A stretch of DNA of 64,000 nucleotides from NCBI RefSeq assembly GCF_000024005.1, contig NC_013132.1, positions 682,001-746,000 on the forward strand. The letters are read 5' to 3'. Source of the stretch: Chitinophaga pinensis DSM 2588 (GTDB taxonomy: Bacteria; Bacteroidota; Bacteroidia; Chitinophagales; Chitinophagaceae). The notes beneath the pieces are model-generated. The model was not told the DNA's origin and did not search any database. It saw only the letters and a program-made list of their open reading frames with translations. The first letter of the stretch is position 1. Each line of letters starts with the position of its first letter. Position numbers and translations under genes: made by a program. Positions 1 through 8,453 of the stretch are shown piece after piece.

Positions 1-509
1 AAGTGGTGCCTGGTCGACATAATATGGTTGGTTGTACCAGTAAGCGTAGCGACCATCATCAGCACATCCACATCTTTATTGAATACCCCCTGTTCCTGAC
101 CGGCGTTAATAAAAGCGCCGATTACTTCGTATACTTCCTTTTTACTTTCGTGAATCAGATCATTTACCAGCATATCCGCCTGGATCTGTGCCCTCATCAT
201 CATAAGATTAAAACAAGGATTACCGATAATCCTGCGCACAAAATTCTCAATAAGTGAATCCAGTCTTTCTATATATGTCTTGGAATTATCTTTCAGCGTT
301 TCATTGAGGATTGCTTTCCAGTTGATGATCCTTTTCAGGAAAATGGATTCAATCAATTTCTCTTTTGAACCGAAGTAGTAAGATATCATTGCGATGTTCA
401 CACCTGCCTCATGCGCAATATCTCTCACTGAAGTAGCGTGAAAACCGTGGGAAGCGAATAGCTTCTCAGCAGACTCCAGGATTAATAATTGCTTCGGATT
501 GTATTCCAT
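1..509 (-). CDS. TetR/AcrR family transcriptional regulator, C-terminus cut by window edge
   Basis: The minus strand is open from an ATG at 509 to the window edge, so about 169 residues are visible and the C-terminal end and stop codon are missing. Residues about 8-55 form a TetR-type helix-turn-helix: the segment TSVRDIAHEAGVN is followed by the recognition helix and the family signature SYYFGSKEKL. The rest is a helical ligand-binding domain rich in Met and Ile. TetR proteins are usually repressors released by a small molecule, often next to efflux genes; the partner genes would lie beyond the left edge. A short perfect inverted repeat sits about 50 bp upstream of the start and is a plausible autoregulatory operator. 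Family assignment is sure, ligand unknown. Confidence 0.93.
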   Translation of the reverse strand, partial: MEYNPKQLLILESAEKLFASHGFHATSVRDIAHEAGVNIAMISYYFGSKEKLIESIFLKRIINWKAILNETLKDNSKTYIERLDSLIENFVRRIIGNPCFNLMMMRAQIQADMLVNDLIHESKKEVYEVIGAFINAGQEQGVFNKDVDVLMMVATLTGTTNHIMSTRHH

Positions 510-558
510 GTGTAAATCGAATTGTGGGTACAAAGTTAAACAAACATTTAATTTAATC

Positions 559-570
559 AAACGACCGTTT
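559..570. promoter_or_regulatory. Putative TetR operator
   Basis: AAACG-AC-CGTTT is a perfect 5+5 inverted repeat with a 2-bp spacer, 50 bp upstream of the TetR start codon in an AT-rich promoter region. The position and symmetry suit an autoregulatory operator; binding is inferred. Confidence 0.55.
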
Positions 571-599
571 AAATTTTTATAGATATTAATACCTTTTTA

Positions 600-1658
600 A
601 GCAGATTTTAAGGCGACATACCACTTTAAGGTGATAATAGTATATGAGCATTTACGACTAAATCATTGATTTCCAACAGTTGAAATTTCAACTACTGAGA
701 AAATGAACGGAACGAACTATTAAAATTAAAATGAACATAATGGACTCAGCAATTGTGATCTTTTCATTTTACTTTTGAACTGTTGAGAGCGGAAATGCTT
801 CCAACTCATTCATTTTGATATGCTATATCTATACAAACCATTATCAGAGCAATTCTGATTGTAGTTAACCAAACCAGTCATCTTTATTATCCTGAACCGA
901 CATTTTATGATTGTTAATACCATAATCCATTATTTGTCAGACAGTAAGTCTGCTTTATCCGATCTCTATCTGCTGTTATATCCTGATATGATCAGATATC
1001 TGTACAATTTCTTGTCCATATCCATTTTCTGAAAAACCTGTATCGGTTCAAAAACCAGTCAATCCGGCTTTTAATACACTTTTTTCTGTTTGCAAAGCGG
1101 CATTGGTCAACAATGTTGTGAGCACATCCATTGCTTGTATCTGAGGCGTTATAAATCATTTATAATGCCCTGAGACTGTGTTTTTTCGGTCTTCCGATTA
1201 CATCCAAGGTTGATAACGTTGAAACCCGGAGCGTTGTCCAGCGCTCTGGTCTTTTATATCTCCTTTAGAGAGTAGTATATTGAGGAATAGTCGGTTATGA
1301 TTAGTCTTTCTGAAAAGGATCATTAACCGGACGACAATTCTTCGATGTATCACCTTATTACGCCGATATTACACCGATATCTCTTCGTTCATGAACGGAT
1401 AAATATGGGCATAATAACGGTATAATGGCCTGTTAATACGGAGAAACGGAGCAGATATACGAGGAAACAGGCATTCTACCCTCAACAAAAAGAGAGATGC
1501 CGGTTAATGAGAAGAGAATGTCGGATAATGAGCCGATAGCAGGAAACATTGCGATTAAATCGCCGGATATGATCTATAGAATAATAATTCTCAATTTGAA
1601 CAGAAAGAGTATTATTATATAGTCAAAATATAATTTATTGAGCGCAAACACGTTAGTT
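600..1658. other. Gene-free AT-rich stretch
   Basis: About 1.06 kb between the TetR promoter and the sugar kinase. I find no convincing coding frame, tRNA, strong hairpin or repeat on either strand. It must hold the kinase promoter, but I cannot place one with confidence. Confidence 0.5.
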
Positions 1659-2558
1659 ATGACACAATACAAAGTTGCCTGTTTTGGAGAAGTGCTCTGG
1701 GATATTTTGCCGGATAAGGCCCTACCCGGAGGAGCTCCTATGAATGTGGCCTATCATCTTCAGAAATTGTCTGTTCCCGCAGCAATGATATCCGGTATCG
1801 GAGATGATGAACAGGGAAAATCCCTGTTGGAGCTGATGAAGCGATATCAGCTCACAACCGACTTTGTCCAGATAGATCCGGTACATGAAACGGGTAAAGT
1901 ATATGCACGTCCTTCCCCGGATAATCCGCTGGAAATGAAATACGAGATTGTTCAACCGGTAGCATGGGATTATATTGCCTTTACGCCTGCCTTGAAAGAA
2001 CTCGCACAACAGACCGATAATACCTTTCTCGTATTCGGCAGTCTTGCGGCAAGAAATGCAGACAGCCGGCAAACCTTACAATCACTCCTGGAAGGCAACC
2101 GCACTTTCGTATTGGATATCAATCTGCGTCCGCCGCATTTTGAACAGGAACTACTTGTCAGCCTGCTGCATCAATGCCATATCCTGAAACTGAATGAATC
2201 AGAATTGTCTATCATCGGCAGCTGGCACCAATGGCCGGATACCATGGAAGCACAGGTAAAAGCATTAAGTCTTCAATATGCGATTCCAACGATCATTGTC
2301 ACATTGGGTGAAAATGGCGCGGCACTATTCACAGAAGGAAAATTCTATCAGCATCCCGGTTATAAAGTAAAAGTGGCAGATACAATCGGCAGTGGAGACG
2401 CCTTTCTAGCAGGATGTCTGTATAGCATCATCAAAAAATATTCACCGGCAGATACCTTATCATTTGCTTGTGCCATGGGCGCACTCGTAGCATCCTATCA
2501 TGGTGGTTGCCCTGATTACCAACGTGTAGAGATAACTACATTGATGGCAGCGCATTAA
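1659..2558 (+). CDS. PfkB-family carbohydrate kinase (fructokinase-like)
   Basis: A 299-residue ribokinase/PfkB-fold sugar kinase that would phosphorylate a sugar, most likely fructose, with ATP in the cytoplasm. The N-terminal substrate motif GGAPMNVAYHL lies near residues 24-34 and the C-terminal signature DTIGSGDAFLAG near 241-252 carries the catalytic Asp at about 247 and the anion hole. Length is normal for the family. The start is the ATG of MTQYKVACFG; a TTG 21 bp upstream would add seven residues but is less likely. It stands alone, with a rho-independent terminator directly after it. The subfamily resembles Bacteroidota fructokinases; exact sugar not proven. Confidence 0.88.
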   Translation: MTQYKVACFGEVLWDILPDKALPGGAPMNVAYHLQKLSVPAAMISGIGDDEQGKSLLELMKRYQLTTDFVQIDPVHETGKVYARPSPDNPLEMKYEIVQPVAWDYIAFTPALKELAQQTDNTFLVFGSLAARNADSRQTLQSLLEGNRTFVLDINLRPPHFEQELLVSLLHQCHILKLNESELSIIGSWHQWPDTMEAQVKALSLQYAIPTIIVTLGENGAALFTEGKFYQHPGYKVKVADTIGSGDAFLAGCLYSIIKKYSPADTLSFACAMGALVASYHGGCPDYQRVEITTLMAAH

Positions 2559-2581
2559 AGCGGGATATATTGATTTTGAAA

Positions 2582-2611
2582 GAGCATAATTTAATATTAT
2601 GCTCTTTTTTT
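2582..2611 (+). terminator. Rho-independent terminator of the sugar kinase
   Basis: GAGCATAAT/ATTATGCTC form a 9-bp stem around a short AT loop, followed by a run of T. Confidence 0.85.
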
Positions 2612-2686
2612 GCAATTTAATCATCCGATAAGACCATCCATTGAAAAAAATGTAAAAATAGCAGGCGTCTTTCCTATATTTAAGGC

Positions 2687-3796
2687 ATGTCTCAACTTAT
2701 TCGTCATGTGATTACAGGATTAGGAATGGTATGCCTGTACCTTCCATCCTATGCACAACAGAAACCGGCCTATGTGCCACCCAGGCAGTATAATTCTTAT
2801 CAAACCTCTACTCCGATCAAAATAGACGGTGCAGGCAATGAAGACGCATGGTCCAAAGTCGTGTGGAGTGACGACTTCACCGACATCGAAGGAGATAAAC
2901 AACCTACGCCTGCAATGCGTACCCGCCTGAAAATGTTGTGGGATCAGGAGAATCTGTATATACTGGCAGAACTGGAAGACCAGCACATCTGGGCCACCTT
3001 ACATCAACATGATACCATCATCTTTCAGGATAATGATTTTGAAGTATTTGTAGATCCTGATGGAGATGGCGAAAAATACTTCGAAATTGAGATCAATGCG
3101 CATAACACTGTCATGGATCTGTTCATGAACAAACCTTACCGTGTTGGTGGCGATGCCCTGATGACCTGGGATACCCGAGGTATACAGACCGCCGTGCAGA
3201 TAGACGGTACATTGAACAATCCTGCTGATAAAGACAGGAAATGGACGGTAGAAATGGCCATCCCTTTCAGTGCATTCGCGTTTTTCAACGAAGGACTTAC
3301 CCCCAAGGACGGTGCGCGCTGGAGAATCAATTTTTCCAGGGTAGAATGGGATACCGATATCGTGAAAGGGCAATACGTGAAACGGAAAGATCCTAAAACA
3401 GGCAAATCTTTACCTGAACATAACTGGGTATGGTCACCACAGGGCATCATCAATATGCACGCACCTGAGAAATGGGGATATCTGAATTTCATCAGCAAAC
3501 CAGCGGGTAGTGCACCTGTAACAATCACATTACCTGCTATCGAAGCAGCAAAAGAATATCTCTGGGATGTCTACGCAAGACAACAACAATACCGCAGAAA
3601 AAATGGCCGTTATGCTACCAATCTGCAGGCTTTAGGCATCACTAATACGAACATTAAAGAACAGGGCGTTTCCTATACATTAGCACTGGAAGGTATTACG
3701 AATCAATTCACCGCAACACTGCTCGACAAGAACACCAAACAACGTTGCGCTATTAACCAGGAAGGTAAAATTTCCCAAAACTCATCAAATGAATAA
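2687..3796 (+). CDS. Secreted CBM9-like carbohydrate-binding protein
   Basis: A 369-residue exported protein. Residues 1-23 form a signal peptide ending SYAQ. Residues about 37-270 resemble the family 9 carbohydrate-binding (DOMON-like) sandwich found in Bacteroidota surface proteins; the typical opening PIKIDGAGNEDAW, the strand LKMLWDQENLYILAELED and the segment DNDFEVFVDPDGDG are visible. The last ~85 residues (after EYLWDVYARQQQYRRKNG) look like a separate small domain. The stop overlaps the next gene by 8 bp, so the pair is translationally coupled. Likely role: holding a glycan or glycoconjugate in the periplasm or at the surface for the partner glycosidase-like protein. Binding specificity unknown. 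Confidence 0.82.
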   Translation: MSQLIRHVITGLGMVCLYLPSYAQQKPAYVPPRQYNSYQTSTPIKIDGAGNEDAWSKVVWSDDFTDIEGDKQPTPAMRTRLKMLWDQENLYILAELEDQHIWATLHQHDTIIFQDNDFEVFVDPDGDGEKYFEIEINAHNTVMDLFMNKPYRVGGDALMTWDTRGIQTAVQIDGTLNNPADKDRKWTVEMAIPFSAFAFFNEGLTPKDGARWRINFSRVEWDTDIVKGQYVKRKDPKTGKSLPEHNWVWSPQGIINMHAPEKWGYLNFISKPAGSAPVTITLPAIEAAKEYLWDVYARQQQYRRKNGRYATNLQALGITNTNIKEQGVSYTLALEGITNQFTATLLDKNTKQRCAINQEGKISQNSSNE

Positions 3797-4874
3797 ACGC
3801 AATTTCCTGAAATCAATCGGTCTTGGTAGTCTGGCTATCATGCAACCCGGCTTACCAACCCTGTCCGCAACAGCGAAAGCAGCAACCCTGCCTGCAGCTA
3901 AAGCGAAACACCGTGTCTGGATCAATCCGGATGAAAAAGACACTACTGCCGATCTGCAAAAGCGTTATGCTGCCTATAAAAAAGCAGGTATCGGACTTAT
4001 TTTCTTCGAAGCAGACAGTGAAAAACATTTCAGAGCGGCTAAAGAAAATGGTATCCAGGCACACCGATGGATCTGGACAATGAATCGCGGTGAGAAGGAA
4101 TTGCTGGCCAGCCATCCTGAATGGTATGCTAAAAACAGAAAAGGAGAATCCTGTGCAACACATCCACCATATGTAGGTTATTACCGCTGGCTTTGTCCGA
4201 GCAAACCAGAAGTGATCAACTACCTGAAAGAACAGGCAGAAGCCGTATTGTCTAAAGACTATGTAGACGGTTTACACCTGGATTATGTGCGTTATTGTGA
4301 TGTGGTATTGCCGGTAAACCTCTGGAGCAACTACGGTATCGATCAGTCAAAAGAACTGCCTGAATATGATTTCTGCTATTGCGAAACCTGCCGGGAAAAA
4401 TATAAAGAGCAAAAAGGGGTTGATCCGCTGGATATGGAACATCCTGATCAGATTCCTTCCTGGAGAAGATTCAGGTACAACCGCATTACCAATGTGGTGA
4501 ACAATCTGGCAGCAGTAGCCAAACAACACAAAAAGCCAATCTCCGCAGCAGTATTCCCTACACCAGATATCGCTAAACGTATTGTGAGACAGGATTGGAC
4601 AAACTGGCCGCTGGATTCTGTAAATCCGATGATCTATCACGGCTTCTATAAAGAAGATGTAAACTGGATAGGAGAGGCGGTAGCTGAAGGCGTAGGCGGT
4701 CTGCATGGTAAATTCCCATTATACGCAGGTTTATACCTGCCGGATTTCCATGGTAATATGGCTGATCTGGAAAAAGGTATTCGTCTGGCCATACAGAATG
4801 GTGCAGCAGGTGTGTCCCTGTTTGGCGGCATAGATGACGCAGTATTGAGCACGTTGCAAAAGGCCAGTGTTTAA
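3789..4874 (+). CDS. GHL10-like (DUF187-type) putative glycoside hydrolase
   Basis: A 361-residue exported protein with a Tat-like leader (KRNFLKSIG followed by a hydrophobic stretch and an Ala-rich cleavage region). The mature part reads as a TIM barrel: AYKKAGIGLIFFEAD on an early strand, then VDGLHLDYVRYCDV, the family signature of glycosyl hydrolase-like 10 (PF02638-type) proteins, and a Cys pair in CYCETCREKY. Family members are thought to act on glycan or peptidoglycan-like substrates, but most lack characterised activity. It overlaps the CBM9-like gene by 8 bp, so the two probably work together on one substrate. A strong terminator follows. Confidence 0.78.
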   Translation: MNKRNFLKSIGLGSLAIMQPGLPTLSATAKAATLPAAKAKHRVWINPDEKDTTADLQKRYAAYKKAGIGLIFFEADSEKHFRAAKENGIQAHRWIWTMNRGEKELLASHPEWYAKNRKGESCATHPPYVGYYRWLCPSKPEVINYLKEQAEAVLSKDYVDGLHLDYVRYCDVVLPVNLWSNYGIDQSKELPEYDFCYCETCREKYKEQKGVDPLDMEHPDQIPSWRRFRYNRITNVVNNLAAVAKQHKKPISAAVFPTPDIAKRIVRQDWTNWPLDSVNPMIYHGFYKEDVNWIGEAVAEGVGGLHGKFPLYAGLYLPDFHGNMADLEKGIRLAIQNGAAGVSLFGGIDDAVLSTLQKASV

Positions 4875-4928
4875 CTGTTATTCCTGTTACTTTGATAAAA
4901 GATTCTTCAGATAACATACTGTAAAATA

Positions 4929-4954
4929 ACCGGGGATCATGAATGATCCCCGGT
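4929..4954 (+). terminator. Hairpin terminator after the GHL10-like gene
   Basis: ACCGGGGATCAT and ATGATCCCCGGT pair perfectly over 12 bp around a 2-nt spacer, followed by a T-rich stretch (TATTCAATTTT). Confidence 0.8.
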
Positions 4955-5049
4955 ATTCAATTTTAACCCCATGTTTCGCTATGATTTATTGTTAATCATC
5001 ACATTGATAATTTTACATTGATATACTGCGTTTATATGATCGATCAACA

Positions 5050-5303
5050 CCGCTACATTAGCCCCTCAATACCATCACATTATTCCTCAACATCACTACA
5101 CTATTCCCTCAACACTGTTACATTACTTTCTCAATACCATCACATTATTCCTCAATATCACTACACTATTCCCTCAACACTGTTACATTACTTTCTCAAC
5201 ACCACCACATTAGTCACTCAACATCTCTGCATTATTCACTCAACGGCACTACATTATTCACTCAATGCCGCTGCACTATTCACCCAACACCGCTCTATTA
5301 TTA
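5050..5303. repeat. 22-bp tandem repeat array, about 11.5 copies
   Basis: Head-to-tail imperfect copies of a 21-22 bp unit, consensus near nnnCTACATTATTCACTCAACA, fill 5050-5303. A higher-order pattern is visible: three adjacent units (endings ATTATTCCTCAA, CTATTCCCTCAACA, ATTACTTTCTCAA) recur as a block of about 65 bp. There are no spacers, so it is not a CRISPR array. The period is not a multiple of three, and the frame that stays open gives a Leu/His/Thr/Ser-rich product that changes frame meaning at each unit, so it is unlikely to be coding. The strand is strongly asymmetric (few G on +). A 21-22 bp period equals about two DNA helical turns. Confidence 0.9.
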
Positions 5304-5410
5304 GTGTCAACAATCAATTCTCACTTCCATTGCATCATCCTCATGTTGACACAATCGTTCATCTTTTCTACCACACCTGACTAATATCACACGCAACAAT
5401 CAATAAATTA

Positions 5411-5434
5411 CCAGACGCCAGGAATGGCGTCCGG
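5411..5434. repeat. GNRA-capped hairpin repeat, copy 1
   Basis: CCAGACGCCA-GGAA-TGGCGTCCGG: ten stem positions with one A/C mismatch, capped by a GGAA tetraloop. One of four related copies in this intergenic region. Confidence 0.82.
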
Positions 5435-5520
5435 ACTCAATCTAATAACCTACTATTATGCGGTTAGAGCGATTCATAATTGGATAGTGCAAATCTTTAT
5501 CTCCAGTTATTTAAAAATTT

Positions 5521-5544
5521 CCAGGTGCCAGAAATAGCTCCTGG
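5521..5544. repeat. GNRA-capped hairpin repeat, copy 2
   Basis: CCAGGTGCCA-GAAA-TAGCTCCTGG: same layout as copy 1, with two mismatches and a GAAA loop. Confidence 0.8.
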
Positions 5545-5811
5545 GTTTCTTCAGAATTGAAATACTCAAACAAATAACGGCGACTTCCTAAAAGAGGTAC
5601 GGCGGCCGTTCTTCTTTCACTCACGCTACCTTACCGGCACGCCGCTTACCTATCCTACAGTATAGATGTATATATAGACAGGAGATATCAACTTAAATTT
5701 TTCATCAGTTTCAGTAGTTAATGCTTTATACAACTATGCCCATCAGCACACCTTCTAACAGCAGCCAATACCTTATCCGCACTCATGCTCCCGTCGTCAT
5801 AGCAATTAAAG

Positions 5812-5835
5812 CCAGGCGCCAGGAATAGCGCCCGG
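5812..5835. repeat. GNRA-capped hairpin repeat, copy 3
   Basis: CCAGGCGCCA-GGAA-TAGCGCCCGG: same layout; stem pairs differ from copies 1 and 4 by compensatory changes, loop GGAA. Confidence 0.82.
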
Positions 5836-5948
5836 GAAAAGGATTAATGTCTATTGATGTTAAACCCTCTGATTGTAACTTCAAACATTAACTATAGATG
5901 AAATCTTAAAAAATGAACAAGTAAATTGCCGACACAAAGATTTAAAGA

Positions 5949-5972
5949 CCAGGTATCAGGAATGACACCCGG
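5949..5972. repeat. GNRA-capped hairpin repeat, copy 4
   Basis: CCAGGTATCA-GGAA-TGACACCCGG: same layout; the inner stem is AT-richer but still pairs (TATCA with TGACA), loop GGAA. Confidence 0.82.
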
Positions 5973-6834
5973 GTATGCGATTGTTTGTTTAACCCCTAAA
6001 TAAATAACCATGAAAACAAAGCAACCTTGCGGCTCCTATAATCATTAGGCACTTCTCATTATTCCTATGACATAACACATCATCCTTTCTAACAAGTGAT
6101 AGCTAGTGTAATATTTTATTCTCATTGACAGGTGGATAAGCTGTTGCATTTACTAACTGATATGGTTAACTGAAAAACGATTATTATTCTGCCACTCACA
6201 TTTGCATGACAGAACAAAAGTAAAGTGCCTTTTTTAATTAACCTTACGTCATTACATTCATTAAAACACCGACATTCATTTCATTCAGTTTAAGGATACA
6301 CAAGGGTTTCAGCTGGAAAATTTGTAGCGATAAAAATGGAGGTCTATAGTGACATTAGTTGCCGCTTATCACTGAACAACTAACGTTTATCCAGGTATGA
6401 AGATGGATTTTTCGTTCAGTAGCGAAGGAATGACTGAACAGTTTTTGCAGAAAGCAGGAAGAAAACAGATTTAACAGGAGAATTATTGCAGATAGGTTTT
6501 CAAAAAAATTATGACACTATAGTCTGTAAAATGCCTATTCCCGGTGGAGGTAACCAATCTCTACCCCCAACCGGGCAATAAGCTGCATCAAAATTCCACC
6601 ACATTTCCAAACTACACTATCTTTATGTCTGCCAGCAGATCACTGCGTCGGCAGCAACATATCCCCCCTTCATGATGATCTGATAAGCGCAGGATGATAA
6701 TCATGCGGCATCAGTGTAAGATGTAAATTTCAATGCATAGGAAACTTTATTAAGGGTTAGTAACACGAAGACATTACATCTCTGAACATACAATATCCTT
6801 TATGATCATATGCATGATCAATCAGACACGCAGG
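5973..6834. other. Remaining gene-free stretch downstream of susD
   Basis: No credible gene on either strand. Weak inverted repeats are present (TTAGTTG/CAACTAA near 6355-6385 and CCCGGT/ACCGGG near 6540-6576), none with a clear terminator tail. Confidence 0.5.
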
Positions 6835-6882
6835 CATATGAAAAAAAATCAGGAGAGACTGCTTAAAAACAGTCTCTCCTGA
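6835..6882 (-). terminator. Rho-independent terminator of the susCD operon
   Basis: TCAGGAGAGACTG (6849-6861) and its exact complement (6870-6882) form a 13-bp stem; on the minus strand it is followed by eight T. It lies a few bases after the susD stop codon. Confidence 0.93.
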
Positions 6883-6887
6883 AGAAA

Positions 6888-8429
6888 TTAATAGCCGTCG
6901 TTTTGTTTAAGGTTCTTATTAACAGCCAGGTCTTTAGTGGGTATTGGGAACAACAGGTTTTTAGGGTTGTCTGATGGTTTCAGCTGCCATGGTTCAAGGA
7001 ACTTACCAAAGCGGATCAGATCTTCTCTGCGCCATCCTTCCCAGTACAGTTCACGGCCTCTTTCATCGATCAGTTTATTCAGATCGATGGAAGTCCAGGT
7101 ACTCGCGTGACGATGTGCTCTTATATCATTAACAATGGTTAGCGCTCCGCTGGCATTAGATGTCCGCAACTGGGCTTCCGCTTTCATCAACAGTACATCT
7201 GCATAACGAAGGAACACGTAATCATTATTCGCATTATTACCTCCCTTGGTTTCATTATTCGTCATATCCGGTGGATATTTCACGACCCTGATACCGGTTA
7301 CTTCCAGCGTGTTCGGATCTGTTTCCTGTAATTTCAACTCACGGGTAAAGATCAACAGATTACCTTTTCTGTCTTTCAACGGGGTACCGGCTGCATTTAC
7401 CTGCTGGCCAACCAGGAAACCTACTTTCAGACCACTCTTATCTGTAACGCCCGGATAAGCGCCGCCACGACGTACGTCTGTTGCTTCAAACTTGTCATAG
7501 AAGTCAGAAATCGTCGCATATCCATTCCATCCACTGGGATCCTGGTTGTAATGAAGGGTAGGCGCCCAGTGACAGTATACAGCATTACCACTTCTCACTG
7601 TACTGAAGCCAGGTCCGTTACGCTGTGTGAAGATGTTTTCTTTTGACACGGCATCATTATTATAAGCAAAGTTGTCGAAGTAGTTCGTCAGACTATACTT
7701 ACCACTGGCCGTGATCGCATCTGCCAGTTCGATTACCTTCTGCATATCACCAGCGTCAAATGTTGGCGACTGCCTGTTGGCAAATGCACCTTTATTCAGA
7801 TAACACTTCATCAGCAGGGCTCTTGCGGCATTCTTGTTGGCGGTGTAAGCAGGCACGTTTTCGTCGAGTACATTTATTATCTCGGTCAGTTCACCGATAA
7901 TATAAGTAGTCGCCTCCGTCGAATTCATCACCTTAGGCGCATTCAGCAAGGTATCTCCCGGATTACGGAAAGGCACCTGTCCCCATCCATCCAGGATTGT
8001 ATACATCGCATATGCACGCAGGAAGCGCGCTTCAGCCGCCTGTTGAGCGGAAGGTTTGAAGCTGAGTACATTCGAAGCGAGGAACTGCAGCTGCAGGATA
8101 TTTGAAAAGGTATTGCTGATATAAGTATGATCTGGTGTCCAGTTGTGCAGTTTCAATGCACGCCATACACCGTTATCATCCCAGTCACCACCACGGGTAG
8201 GGGCCACCGCTTCATCTGCGGTCATTTCCTGGAGTGCCCAGAAGTTAGACTGGTCCTGATAAGGTAACTGAAGACCATTATAGGCAGATACCAGCAGCGC
8301 TGGCACCTCGATCAGTGAATCTGCCTGCTCGCGGGTCAGTGTAGATCCCAGCTGCTCGTCGAGAGAGCAGGAGGATAATCCACATCCGAATGCAAGTGAT
8401 AATATGATGACTATTCTATTCAATCGCAT
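6888..8429 (-). CDS. SusD/RagB-family nutrient-binding outer-membrane lipoprotein
   Basis: A 513-residue lipoprotein: hydrophobic leader and lipobox LSSC put the acylated Cys at residue 21. The body has SusD-family features: TPR-like helices in the N-terminal half with the family phrase ARFLRAYAMYTILDGWGQVPF and, near the C-terminus, YVFLRYADVLLMKAEAQLR and ELYWEGWRREDLIRFGKF, both typical RagB/SusD landmarks. SusD proteins act as a surface lid that binds a glycan or peptide and passes it to the SusC channel. It begins 24 bp after susC and is last in its operon. No dedicated hydrolase is adjacent on the same strand, so the substrate cannot be inferred. Confidence 0.95.
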   Translation of the reverse strand: MRLNRIVIILSLAFGCGLSSCSLDEQLGSTLTREQADSLIEVPALLVSAYNGLQLPYQDQSNFWALQEMTADEAVAPTRGGDWDDNGVWRALKLHNWTPDHTYISNTFSNILQLQFLASNVLSFKPSAQQAAEARFLRAYAMYTILDGWGQVPFRNPGDTLLNAPKVMNSTEATTYIIGELTEIINVLDENVPAYTANKNAARALLMKCYLNKGAFANRQSPTFDAGDMQKVIELADAITASGKYSLTNYFDNFAYNNDAVSKENIFTQRNGPGFSTVRSGNAVYCHWAPTLHYNQDPSGWNGYATISDFYDKFEATDVRRGGAYPGVTDKSGLKVGFLVGQQVNAAGTPLKDRKGNLLIFTRELKLQETDPNTLEVTGIRVVKYPPDMTNNETKGGNNANNDYVFLRYADVLLMKAEAQLRTSNASGALTIVNDIRAHRHASTWTSIDLNKLIDERGRELYWEGWRREDLIRFGKFLEPWQLKPSDNPKNLLFPIPTKDLAVNKNLKQNDGY

Positions 8430-8453
8430 AGTAGTAGTTTTTAAATCAGTGAA

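Noticed and set aside
5050..5303. CRISPR array
   Set aside because: Repeats are short, directly adjacent without spacers, and no cas genes are nearby.
5018..5380. A 120-residue Ser/His/Leu-rich protein
   Set aside because: It is the chance open frame through a 22-bp tandem repeat whose period is not a multiple of three.
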